Of a stretch of DNA of 64,000 nt, positions 15,179-23,210 are shown in pieces. How positions within the stretch are numbered: position 1 is the first letter of the stretch; the number at the start of each line of letters is the position of its first letter. Made by a program: the position numbers and the translations under genes. This DNA is from Haliscomenobacter sp040401995 (GTDB taxonomy: Bacteria > Bacteroidota > Bacteroidia > Chitinophagales > Saprospiraceae). The stretch lies in the NCBI GenBank assembly GCA_040401995.1, contig JBBANM010000001.1:62001-126000 (forward strand), read 5' to 3'. The notes under the pieces are model-generated. The model did no database searches. It saw only the letters and a program-made list of their open reading frames with translations, and was not told the origin of the DNA.

Positions 15179-16276
15179 ATGCGAAATCTAGTCCTTTTTT
15201 TCCTAATTGCCCTCTCCTTATCTACCTGCGCGGTGCAAAAAATGAGCCGCAGCATCGATCAGTTGTCGTTCTACAAACCAGCTGAAAATCCCATCCTCAG
15301 AGCAGACTCCAGCTTTACGTTTTTTTGCCCGGTAAAAAAGCAGACCGTGCGCTGGCAACGTGCGGATGTGTTTAATCCCGGCGCTATTGTCAAAGACGGT
15401 AAGGTGTTTTTGCTGTACCGCTGCGAAGACAATCCAGCAGCAATATTGGGCGGACGCACCTCGCGTCTAGGACTAGCCGAGAGTACCGATGGCATTCATT
15501 TCAAAAAACACCCCACGCCCGTTCTTTTTCCGGACAACGACGATCAGCAACAATATGATTTCCCAGGCGGTTGCGAAGATCCCCGTTTGGTGCAAACGGA
15601 GGAAGGGAAATACGTAGTAGCTTATACCTCTTGGAATTACAAAATCCCCCGATTGTGTATTGCGTTTTCCAATGACCTTGAACATTGGGAGAAAAAAGGT
15701 CCCGCATTTGCCAAAGCCTACAACGCCAAATTTCTAGACAGCGCCAGTAAATCGGGCTCCATCCTGACCAAAGTGGTGCATGGCAAAGCCGTAGCGGCCA
15801 AAATCAACGGCAAATACTGGATGTACTGGGGCGAACACATCGTCAACCTGGCTTGGTCGGATAACCTGTACGACTGGAATCCCTTACTCGATGATAAAGG
15901 CGAATTGAAAGCAGCCGTGCGCACCCGAAAAGGCATGTTCGACAGCAGTTTGACGGAGTGCGGTCCGCCTGCCATTCTGCTCAACAACGAAATTCACCTG
16001 TTTTACAATGGTCGCAACAGCACCGGCGACGATGCCGATCCCAGCTTACCCAAAGGAACCTATTCGGTAGGCGAAGTGGTTTTTTCAGCCACTGATCCCG
16101 AAAAAGTCATCCGCCGCTTAGACAAACCTTTTTTAACGCCAGGTTTACCCCATGAGGTCACTGGCCAATACCAGGCTGGTACTACTTTTTCGGAAGGATT
16201 GGTGTATTTCAAAAAGAGGTGGTTTTTGTATTATGGTACCGCCGATTCCTTTGTGGGTTTGGCAATTTCAAAATAG
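15179..16276 (+). CDS. GH130-like glycosidase/phosphorylase lipoprotein
   Basis: A 365-residue five-bladed beta-propeller protein of glycoside hydrolase family 130. The N-terminus has a lipoprotein signal ending in the lipobox LSTC (Cys17), so it is envelope-anchored. Family motifs are FNPGAI, RCEDNPAAILGGRTSRLGLA, GGCEDPRL and EGLVYFKKRWFLYYGTADS. GH130 enzymes include phosphorylases of beta-1,4-manno-oligosaccharides and hydrolases of beta-1,2-mannosides. A lipoprotein outside the cytoplasm lacks a ready phosphate donor role, so hydrolysis is more likely (inference). No SusCD pair is adjacent. The -7 element is close upstream. Confidence 0.82.
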   Translation: MRNLVLFFLIALSLSTCAVQKMSRSIDQLSFYKPAENPILRADSSFTFFCPVKKQTVRWQRADVFNPGAIVKDGKVFLLYRCEDNPAAILGGRTSRLGLAESTDGIHFKKHPTPVLFPDNDDQQQYDFPGGCEDPRLVQTEEGKYVVAYTSWNYKIPRLCIAFSNDLEHWEKKGPAFAKAYNAKFLDSASKSGSILTKVVHGKAVAAKINGKYWMYWGEHIVNLAWSDNLYDWNPLLDDKGELKAAVRTRKGMFDSSLTECGPPAILLNNEIHLFYNGRNSTGDDADPSLPKGTYSVGEVVFSATDPEKVIRRLDKPFLTPGLPHEVTGQYQAGTTFSEGLVYFKKRWFLYYGTADSFVGLAISK

Positions 16277-16349
16277 ATGCCGTATTTATTTTGTAAAAAT
16301 GACCTAAATACAAAGATTATTCTAAGAAAGCTTTATTTTTAGCTCCATT

Positions 16350-16376
16350 GCCTCAAAAACGCTTTCGTTTTGAGGC
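16350..16376 (+). terminator. Hairpin between the GH130 and sugar transporter genes
   Basis: GCCTCAAAAACG (16350-16361) pairs with CGTTTTGAGGC (16366-16376), with one bulged base and a 4-nt loop. It probably ends the GH130 transcript, although no clean T-run follows. Confidence 0.4.
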
Positions 16377-16420
16377 GTCTATTTGCCTAAAACCATTGCT
16401 ATTAACTAACAACTGCTGCC

Positions 16421-17416
16421 ATGTTTATCATCGAAAACTATTCAACTGCGGTCTTTTTTTGCATCATCACCATGTTGTGTTGGGGATCCTGGGCCAACAC
16501 CCAAAAATTGGCTGCAGCCAGTTGGCGATTTGAGCTGTTTTATTGGGATTATGTCATTGGTATTCTTGTACTCTCGCTATTGTTTGCCTTTACCCTGGGC
16601 AGCATGGGCAGCGAAGGCCGTTCGTTTATCGCAGATTTACAACAGGCCGATAGCTCGAGTATTCAATCCGCCCTGTTAGGCGGTGTTCTTTTTAACGCCG
16701 CCAATATTTTGCTAGGAGCAGCGATTTCGATTGCTGGTATGGCCGTTGCCTTTCCGGTCGGCATTGGTTTGGCTTTGGTCATTGGTGTCATTGTAAATTA
16801 TTTGGATGCGCCAGTAGGCATTGCAACGATGCTTTTTGGTGGGGTAGGGCTCATCGGTGTTGCTATTTTGCTCAATGCTAATGCTTACCGCAAATTATCG
16901 AGCAATACTGGCGGCGTTTCTACCAAAGGCTTGATGCTATCGGTAATAGCCGGAGCCTTGATGGGGCTTTTTTACAAATACGTAGCCAATTCCATGTTTC
17001 CCGATTTCACCAATCCCATTGCTGGTAAGTTGAGTCCGTATACTGCCGTGGCGGTTTTTTCAGTGGGTATTTTGGGAAGCAACTTTCTTTTTAATACACT
17101 GCTGATGCGTCGACCCTTTGTAGGTACTCCAGTCAGTTATGGCGATTATTTTCGAGGCAACCTCAAGAATCACCTTACCGGGGTGCTAGGCGGGATGATT
17201 TGGTGTATTGGTATGTCATTCAGCATTATTGCTTCCGATCAGGCAGGTCCGGCCATTTCCTATGGTTTAGGACAAGGCGCTACCATTGTAGCGGCACTTT
17301 GGGGCATTTACATTTGGAAGGAATTCAAAGGCGCGCCAAGCGGTACGACCTTTTTGCTCAATAGCATGTTGTTGTGTTATTTGCTGGGTTTGGGGCTGAT
17401 TATTGCCGCTCGTTGA
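16421..17416 (+). CDS. DMT-superfamily sugar uptake transporter (GRP/RhaT-like)
   Basis: A 331-residue inner-membrane protein with about ten hydrophobic segments. It begins with a membrane helix containing MLCWGSWANTQKLAA, typical of glucose/ribose uptake and RhaT-like members of the drug/metabolite superfamily, and has the long glycine-rich segment FPVGIGLALVIGVIVNYL. It is 35 nt upstream of the ribokinase gene, so it most likely imports ribose or a related sugar that RbsK phosphorylates. Automatic annotation often calls such proteins multidrug permeases; the context argues for sugar. Confidence 0.78.
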   Translation: MFIIENYSTAVFFCIITMLCWGSWANTQKLAAASWRFELFYWDYVIGILVLSLLFAFTLGSMGSEGRSFIADLQQADSSSIQSALLGGVLFNAANILLGAAISIAGMAVAFPVGIGLALVIGVIVNYLDAPVGIATMLFGGVGLIGVAILLNANAYRKLSSNTGGVSTKGLMLSVIAGALMGLFYKYVANSMFPDFTNPIAGKLSPYTAVAVFSVGILGSNFLFNTLLMRRPFVGTPVSYGDYFRGNLKNHLTGVLGGMIWCIGMSFSIIASDQAGPAISYGLGQGATIVAALWGIYIWKEFKGAPSGTTFLLNSMLLCYLLGLGLIIAAR

Positions 17417-17451
17417 TCGAAAAGGCGTATCATACACATTAAAACATATCC

Positions 17452-18348
17452 ATGTCTAAGATACTAGTAATTGGAAGTTCCAATACCGATATGGTGGTTA
17501 AAACCGCTCGTTTTCCCCAACCCGGTGAAACCATCATTGGAGGAGAATTTTTTATGTTCCCCGGCGGAAAAGGCGCCAACCAGGCGGTCGCTGCTGCGCG
17601 TATGGGCGGACAAGTGACGCTGATTGCCAAAGTAGGTGATGATGTTTTTGGCCAACAAGCGCTCGATGGTTTTGTCCACGAAGGCATCAACGTTGATTAC
17701 GTTTTTACCGATAATGAATTGGCTTCAGGGGTGGCTTTGATTACCGTCAATGGGGTAGGGGAGAACGAGATTGTGGTGGCTCCTGGCGCCAATGCTGCGC
17801 TGCACCCCGCCGATCTTGATCAAGCAGAATCGGCTTTTGCTGCTGCTGATTTGGTGCTCATGCAATTGGAGACTCCAGTAGAAACGGTGCTGCACGCGGC
17901 GGCTAAAACAACCGCATTGGGGAAACGCTTTGTGCTCAATCCCGCTCCGGCGCAAGTTTTACCGGCCGAGCTTTTCCCGCATTTGTTCCTCATTACGCCC
18001 AATGAAACCGAAGCTACCTTGCTGACGGGGATAGCATTGGATGATGATGCCGCTTTGCCGCGCATTGCCGAAGCATTTTTGCAAAAAGGAGTAGTGAATG
18101 TAATCATTACCCTTGGCGCTCGTGGCGCTTACTTTCACAATGCCGAAACCCATTTTATCATTGCTGCCCCAAAAGTTGAGGCGGTAGACACCACAGCAGC
18201 TGGCGATGTATTCAACGGCGCGCTGGCAGTAGCTTTGGCCGAAGGCATGGATTGGCAAGAGGCGATCAATGTTGCTTGTCAGGCAGGGGCGTTGGCGGTG
18301 ACGCGGATGGGCGCGCAGGCATCAGCACCGTTTCGGGAAGAGCTGTAG
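17452..18348 (+). CDS. rbsK: Ribokinase
   Basis: A 298-residue PfkB-family kinase that makes ribose 5-phosphate from ribose and ATP. The start has the substrate-binding GSSNTDMVV; PGGKGANQAVAAARMGG is the N-terminal signature, VGDDVFGQQ follows, and the C-terminal signature DTTAAGDVFNGAL (residues 246-258) holds the catalytic base Asp252. NETEATLLTG and ITLGARGAY match ribokinases better than fructokinases. The upstream transporter lies 35 nt away, indicating a two-gene uptake and phosphorylation unit. Confidence 0.9.
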   Translation: MSKILVIGSSNTDMVVKTARFPQPGETIIGGEFFMFPGGKGANQAVAAARMGGQVTLIAKVGDDVFGQQALDGFVHEGINVDYVFTDNELASGVALITVNGVGENEIVVAPGANAALHPADLDQAESAFAAADLVLMQLETPVETVLHAAAKTTALGKRFVLNPAPAQVLPAELFPHLFLITPNETEATLLTGIALDDDAALPRIAEAFLQKGVVNVIITLGARGAYFHNAETHFIIAAPKVEAVDTTAAGDVFNGALAVALAEGMDWQEAINVACQAGALAVTRMGAQASAPFREEL

Positions 18349-18407
18349 CCTGGTTTTTTCATTTTCACAATGGCATTTCATGCTATATTTTTTCTAATCA
18401 GTTCCAT

Positions 18408-19265
18408 ATGAAAAAAGTATTCAGAATCATTTTATTTGTCCTATTAGGTCTATTTGTTGTATTGGGGGTATTAATGGCCTTGTTTATTTACAAAATCAAA
18501 AATGGTTTTCCGGTCAGCTACGAAACTGAACAGCCAGCGATCAATTTTCCTGGCGATAAACCGGCAGTTTTGCTGTTTTCTAAAGCAACGGGTTATCGCC
18601 ACAGCGATGGCATAGACGCATCCAAAGCGGTTTTTGCCAATTTGGCCAAGAAGAATGGCTGGTTTTTGTATGATACCGAATCAGGCGGGGTGTTCAATGC
18701 CGAACAATTGGCGAAATTTAAAGTGGTGGTGTTCAATAATTCGACGGGTGAAGTCATTAACGATACGCAAAAAAAGGTGCTGGCGGATTATGTCGAAAAT
18801 GGTGGCGGCTTGATTGGGATACATGGCGCAGGCGATGATTCGCATCATTGGCCTTGGTACGAAAAAAACCTGCTGGGCGCAAAGTTTTCGCATCACCCCA
18901 TCAAGGCGCATTTGCAAAAAACCGAAGTATTGCTGCAACCTTTGGCCGATAGCACCTTGTGGCGGCAATTGCCCCAAAAATGGGCGCATACCGACGAATG
19001 GTACGTGTTTTTTACCAATCCGTTGAAAAATGGATTTACTGGTTTGTACACCATTGATGGCGAAACGATTAACCCGGATGGGAACATCCTTTTTGTTACC
19101 AGCAAAAACTTTGGGATGGGCAAAACCCACCCGGTAGCTTGGTTCAAACAAACTGGAAAAGGAAAAACTTTTTATACTTCCCTTGGGCACGATGCTGCGG
19201 CATTCAAAGACGCTGAGTTGACGCAGGTCTTGGAAAATGCGGTGAACTGGGAAATGAAAAAATAG
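18408..19265 (+). CDS. ThuA-domain protein, membrane-anchored
   Basis: A 285-residue protein with an N-terminal membrane anchor (about residues 5-28) and a ThuA-like class I glutamine-amidotransferase-fold domain. Family motifs are VLLFSKATGYRHSDGIDAS, NNSTGEVI, GGGLIGIHGAGDD, and GKGKTFYTSLGHDAAAF near the end. ThuA proteins are linked with trehalose or other sugar metabolism in rhizobia, but their reaction is uncertain. The ATG at 18408 is used; upstream in-frame sequence overlaps rbsK and is not signal-like. It follows rbsK by 59 nt and may be co-transcribed with it. Confidence 0.83.
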   Translation: MKKVFRIILFVLLGLFVVLGVLMALFIYKIKNGFPVSYETEQPAINFPGDKPAVLLFSKATGYRHSDGIDASKAVFANLAKKNGWFLYDTESGGVFNAEQLAKFKVVVFNNSTGEVINDTQKKVLADYVENGGGLIGIHGAGDDSHHWPWYEKNLLGAKFSHHPIKAHLQKTEVLLQPLADSTLWRQLPQKWAHTDEWYVFFTNPLKNGFTGLYTIDGETINPDGNILFVTSKNFGMGKTHPVAWFKQTGKGKTFYTSLGHDAAAFKDAELTQVLENAVNWEMKK

Positions 19266-19315
19266 ATTGTATATACAGTTGGTTGTTACTTTTTTTAATT
19301 TCGTTAAAACAAAAA

Positions 19316-20350
19316 ATGGACATGCTTCGCTTCCTCCAATCTAGAATTTTTTTATTGTTGATTTTTATTGTCTTTTTGTTTGCTGGCTGCACCCAACCGT
19401 CTACCCAAGCAGATGACTTAAAAAGCTATTTTTCCTCATCGGAAACCAATCCCAAAAATGGTGGGGTTAAATTAATTTCCATCAAAACACCCAAAGGTGA
19501 ATTCAAGGTTTGGACCAAGCGTTTTGGCAACAACCCCAGCATCAAAGTATTGCTCCTGCATGGTGGGCCTGCGTGTACACACGAGTACTTTGAATCTTTT
19601 GAAAGTTTTTTGCCCCAGGAAGGCATAGAATTTATTTACTATGATCAATTGGGTTCGGCTTATTCTGACCAGCCTCAGGACACTAGCCTTTGGAGTTTGC
19701 CGCGGTTTGTGGAAGAAGTGGAGCAGGTACGGGTTGCGTTGGGGCTCAATAAAGACAATTTTTACTTACTGGGACATTCTTGGGGAGGTATTTTGGCGAT
19801 GCAATATGCGCTCAAATATCAAGATAATCTCAAGGGGTTGATTATCAGTAATATGATGGCCAGTTGCCCAAAATATGGAGATTACGCGAACAACGTTTTG
19901 TCGCAACAAATGGATCCCAAAGTGTTGGAAGAAATTCGGGGTTTAGAAGCCAAAAAAGACTTTGCCAATCCGCGGTACATGGAATTGTTGACGCCCAATT
20001 TTTATGAGCAACACATCCTGCGCATTCCAGCTGCACAGTGGCCCGATGCTGTAAATCGGACTTTTGCGCATTTGAACCAGGTCATCTACGTCTCTATGCA
20101 AGGGCCTAGTGAGTTTGGTGTTTCCGGAAAATTGGAAAAATGGGATGTCAGCGCCGAACTTTCTAAGATTAAAACCCGTACATTGGTGGTAGGCGCTACC
20201 CATGATACGATGGATCCAAAGTACATGGAGTGGATGTCTACACAATTTCCAAACGGAGCATTTTTGCTCTGTCCGAATGGGAGTCATATGAGTTTGTGGG
20301 ATGATCAGGAGCATTTTTTTCCGGGTTTGGTGGCGTTTTTGAAAAAATAG
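19316..20350 (+). CDS. Proline iminopeptidase-like alpha/beta hydrolase lipoprotein (S33 family)
   Basis: A 344-residue protein. The lipoprotein signal ends at FAGC, and an ATG two codons further is an equally possible start. The hydrolase domain has the oxyanion-hole HGGPACTHEYF, the nucleophile elbow GHSWGG (Ser155), and late GATHDTMDP and NGSHMSLWD holding the expected acid and His. HGGPG-type hydrolases of family S33 release N-terminal proline or act on small amides. The envelope location suggests peptide scavenging. It follows the ThuA gene by 50 nt on the same strand. Confidence 0.82.
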   Translation: MDMLRFLQSRIFLLLIFIVFLFAGCTQPSTQADDLKSYFSSSETNPKNGGVKLISIKTPKGEFKVWTKRFGNNPSIKVLLLHGGPACTHEYFESFESFLPQEGIEFIYYDQLGSAYSDQPQDTSLWSLPRFVEEVEQVRVALGLNKDNFYLLGHSWGGILAMQYALKYQDNLKGLIISNMMASCPKYGDYANNVLSQQMDPKVLEEIRGLEAKKDFANPRYMELLTPNFYEQHILRIPAAQWPDAVNRTFAHLNQVIYVSMQGPSEFGVSGKLEKWDVSAELSKIKTRTLVVGATHDTMDPKYMEWMSTQFPNGAFLLCPNGSHMSLWDDQEHFFPGLVAFLKK

Positions 20351-20384
20351 CCAAAAGAAAATTCTGAATATTTTAACGCTTATT

Positions 20385-21575
20385 ATGAATTACACTCCCA
20401 AAAAAAGGGTAGAATCGATCGACGTATTACGTGGTATCGTGATGATCATTATGGCTCTAGATCACACTCGAGAATATTTCCATTCGGGCGCCTTTACCGG
20501 AGATCCATTGAATGTAGTATCAACTACGGGTCCATTGTTTTTTACCCGTTGGATTACGCATTATTGCGCTCCTATTTTTGTTTTCCTATCCGGCGTATCG
20601 ATCTATTTGCAAAGTTTGCGCAAAACCAAAAAAGAGTTGAGTATCTTTTTGTTGAAGCGAGGCGTGTGGCTAATTTTTGTCGAACTGGCTTTAATTACCT
20701 TGGCTTTGAGTTTTAATCCCCTTTATTCTGTTTTCTTCTTACAAGTTATTTGGGTGATTGGGATCAGTATGGTCTTGATGGCGCTTTTGATTTACTTACC
20801 ATTTAATGTACTTTTGGGACTGGGTTTAGTAATCGTTATAGGACATGATTTGCTAGACTTTCCAGAAGCGGCAAAAGGTTTTAAACCAGGTTTTTGGTGG
20901 AGTTTACTTCACCGCTCAAACGGATATCCATTTCTGGGGCATTTTATGTTGATTCTCTATCCTTTTTTGCCTTGGACCGGCTTGATGTTATTGGGGTATT
21001 GTACTGGAAAAATTTTCACAGCAGATTTTTCATATGCGCAAAGACGTAATATTTTTCTTTGGTTAGGTAGCGGAATGATTGTATTTTTTGTTGCCCTTCG
21101 CTTAACCAATATTTATGGAGACCCTGTCGATTGGGCGCCGCAAAAAGAAGGCTGGCGCAGCATATTATCATTTCTGAACACCAATAAATATCCGCCTTCG
21201 CTGTTGTATTTATGCATGACAATTGGCCCGGCTTTTCTAGCACTGGCTTTATTGGAGCCGCTCAAAAATAAATTTACATCGATCATGCAGGTATACGGGC
21301 GAACGGCATTTTTTTATTACATCATTCATTTTTATCTAATTCACTTTACGTCAATGTTATGTTTTTTTGCTAGAGGACATTCAATAAAAGAGGCGATTTC
21401 TTATGCCACTAAAAATCAATTCCCTTTTTTGTTCATTATTCCCGGTGAAGGTTTTAACTTGGGAGTGGTTTATTTGATTTGGATGGTAATTGTAGTGGCT
21501 TTATTTCCGCTTTGTAAGTGGTATGATGGCTATAAAACGGGGCATCCTGAAAAGTGGTGGTTGAGCTATTTGTAA
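20385..21575 (+). CDS. DUF1624/HGSNAT-like polytopic membrane protein
   Basis: A 396-residue inner-membrane protein with about ten hydrophobic segments. ESIDVLRGIVMIIMALDHTR at the start is the signature of DUF1624, related to heparan-alpha-glucosaminide N-acetyltransferase, which passes acetyl groups across a membrane to glycans. The His in ALDHTREY is the candidate catalytic residue. It follows the iminopeptidase-like gene by 34 nt and precedes a DUF418 protein of similar design, with a nested palindrome between them. The acceptor is unknown. Confidence 0.75.
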   Translation: MNYTPKKRVESIDVLRGIVMIIMALDHTREYFHSGAFTGDPLNVVSTTGPLFFTRWITHYCAPIFVFLSGVSIYLQSLRKTKKELSIFLLKRGVWLIFVELALITLALSFNPLYSVFFLQVIWVIGISMVLMALLIYLPFNVLLGLGLVIVIGHDLLDFPEAAKGFKPGFWWSLLHRSNGYPFLGHFMLILYPFLPWTGLMLLGYCTGKIFTADFSYAQRRNIFLWLGSGMIVFFVALRLTNIYGDPVDWAPQKEGWRSILSFLNTNKYPPSLLYLCMTIGPAFLALALLEPLKNKFTSIMQVYGRTAFFYYIIHFYLIHFTSMLCFFARGHSIKEAISYATKNQFPFLFIIPGEGFNLGVVYLIWMVIVVALFPLCKWYDGYKTGHPEKWWLSYL

Positions 21576-21618
21576 AAAAAAACATTGCCTGTAGCCCAAG
21601 GCGAATATAAATGTGTTT

Positions 21619-21720
21619 ATACTACTGGACATTTTTCTGTAGAGGGGTTGCAAAACCTTCCAGGTCTCCAAGACCTGGAAGGTTTACAGCTCGCCGAAAA
21701 TTTAAAATGTCCAGTAGTAT
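21619..21720. repeat. Nested palindrome between the DUF1624 and DUF418 genes
   Basis: The outer arms ATACTACTGGACATTTT (21619-21635) and their exact complement (21704-21720) enclose a perfect 15-bp inner hairpin, AAACCTTCCAGGTCT (21653-21667) with 21671-21685 around a CCA loop. It is unrelated in sequence to elements A-D and to the 7.6-kb palindrome. The remainder of the 194-nt gap shows nothing else. Confidence 0.85.
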
Positions 21721-21769
21721 GAAATGTGTCACATAAAAAACCGAATTATATACCTAAAATCATCACCTG

Positions 21770-23107
21770 ATGGACAACCTGGCCCACGATACGCCAATTG
21801 AATCAACAGTTGCCGCACCGGTACAAGAAACACAACGCATCAAACTCATTGATGCGTTACGCGGCATCGCTTTATTGGGGATTTTATTGATGAATATTCC
21901 TGGTTTTTCGATGCCTGATTATTTTTCAGAATCCTTCCACAGCAATCCCCGTTCCCTTAATTTTTGGGTTGATGCAATCATAACCGTCGTCTTTGAAGGT
22001 AAAATGCGGGCTTTATTTAGCATGTTATTCGGAGCAGGTATTTTGTTGTTTGTTTCCAAAAAAGAACAGACAGGAAAACCGGTACATTTTTTGTTTTACC
22101 GGCGTATGTTCTGGTTGTTGATTTTTGGATTGATCCATTCTCATTTGATTTTGTGGATTGGCGAAATCTTATATCTGTACGCAGTTTGCGGCATGTTGGC
22201 GTATTTATTTCGCAATATCAATCCCAAATATTTGGTGATGGGCGTGCCCTTGGTGGCCATCATTGGATTTATCACCGAAACCAATTTTTATCAAGATATA
22301 CGCGCTAAGCGGATTGCCTACGTTGAAGCGACCACCGCCCAAAAAAATCACCAAACGCTGACCGCTGCTCAAACCAAAGCTTTAAAAACCTGGCGCGAAA
22401 TAGAATTGACGATGATCCCCAATCGCGAAGATGCGAAAAAGAACACCGCCAAAATGAAATCGGATTACCAAACGGTTGCCGGATATTTGCGCCCAATAGT
22501 ATTTGATGCACAAACCAAGTACCTTCCCATTGAGATCTCGGATCCATTGGCGCTAATGCTATTGGGATTGGCGCTGTTGAAATGGGGCTTTTTAACGGGA
22601 GATTGGTCGAGTAAAAACTATTGGAAGGTGCTGTACATTGGCTATGGCATTGGGTTGCCCTTGGTGATCTATAGCTTTTACTATGATTACCTCCATTATC
22701 CCAATCTGGAAGCCAACCTCCTGCAAATGGAAAAGGTGCCCATCAATTGGGTGGATCTCATCTATCCTTTTCAGCGTATCCTTTTGGTGATGGCACATGT
22801 GTCGGGCATTATTTTGATCTTCAAATCGGGCAAATTGCAAGGCGCATTTCGTCGCCTCGAGGCAGTTGGGCAAATGGCCTTTACCAATTACATCATGCAT
22901 TCGGTAATTTGTACCTTCTTCTTCTTTGGCTATGGCTTAAATTACTATGCGGAGTTGGATTATTATCAAATTTATTACGTGGTATTGGCGATTTGGGCGC
23001 TGCAACTTTTTTTGAGTCCAATTTGGTTGCGGTATTTTTACTTTGGTCCTTTGGAATGGCTTTGGCGCAGCTTGACGTATTGGAAAATACCGGCGATGCG
23101 GCGTTGA
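21770..23107 (+). CDS. DUF418 family membrane protein
   Basis: A 445-residue polytopic protein. IDALRGIALLGILLMNIPGF near the N-terminus and the C-terminal region RLEAVGQMAFTNYIMHSVIC with PLEWLWRSLTYWK match DUF418 proteins (YeiB-like), which resemble membrane acyltransferases. An unusually long hydrophilic loop at about residues 175-250 is Lys/Thr-rich. The substrate is unknown. The first codon overlaps a TGA in another frame, and the gene ends 103 nt before the beta-lactamase-fold fusion gene. Confidence 0.82.
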   Translation: MDNLAHDTPIESTVAAPVQETQRIKLIDALRGIALLGILLMNIPGFSMPDYFSESFHSNPRSLNFWVDAIITVVFEGKMRALFSMLFGAGILLFVSKKEQTGKPVHFLFYRRMFWLLIFGLIHSHLILWIGEILYLYAVCGMLAYLFRNINPKYLVMGVPLVAIIGFITETNFYQDIRAKRIAYVEATTAQKNHQTLTAAQTKALKTWREIELTMIPNREDAKKNTAKMKSDYQTVAGYLRPIVFDAQTKYLPIEISDPLALMLLGLALLKWGFLTGDWSSKNYWKVLYIGYGIGLPLVIYSFYYDYLHYPNLEANLLQMEKVPINWVDLIYPFQRILLVMAHVSGIILIFKSGKLQGAFRRLEAVGQMAFTNYIMHSVICTFFFFGYGLNYYAELDYYQIYYVVLAIWALQLFLSPIWLRYFYFGPLEWLWRSLTYWKIPAMRR

Positions 23108-23210
23108 AATTGATGAAATGCTTTGTAAAATCAATTTGACAGTGTTAAGTAGAGCTGCATTTTTGCTAATTTCCCTTAGATTTAAATTCATAAACATAAA
23201 TACACCACCA

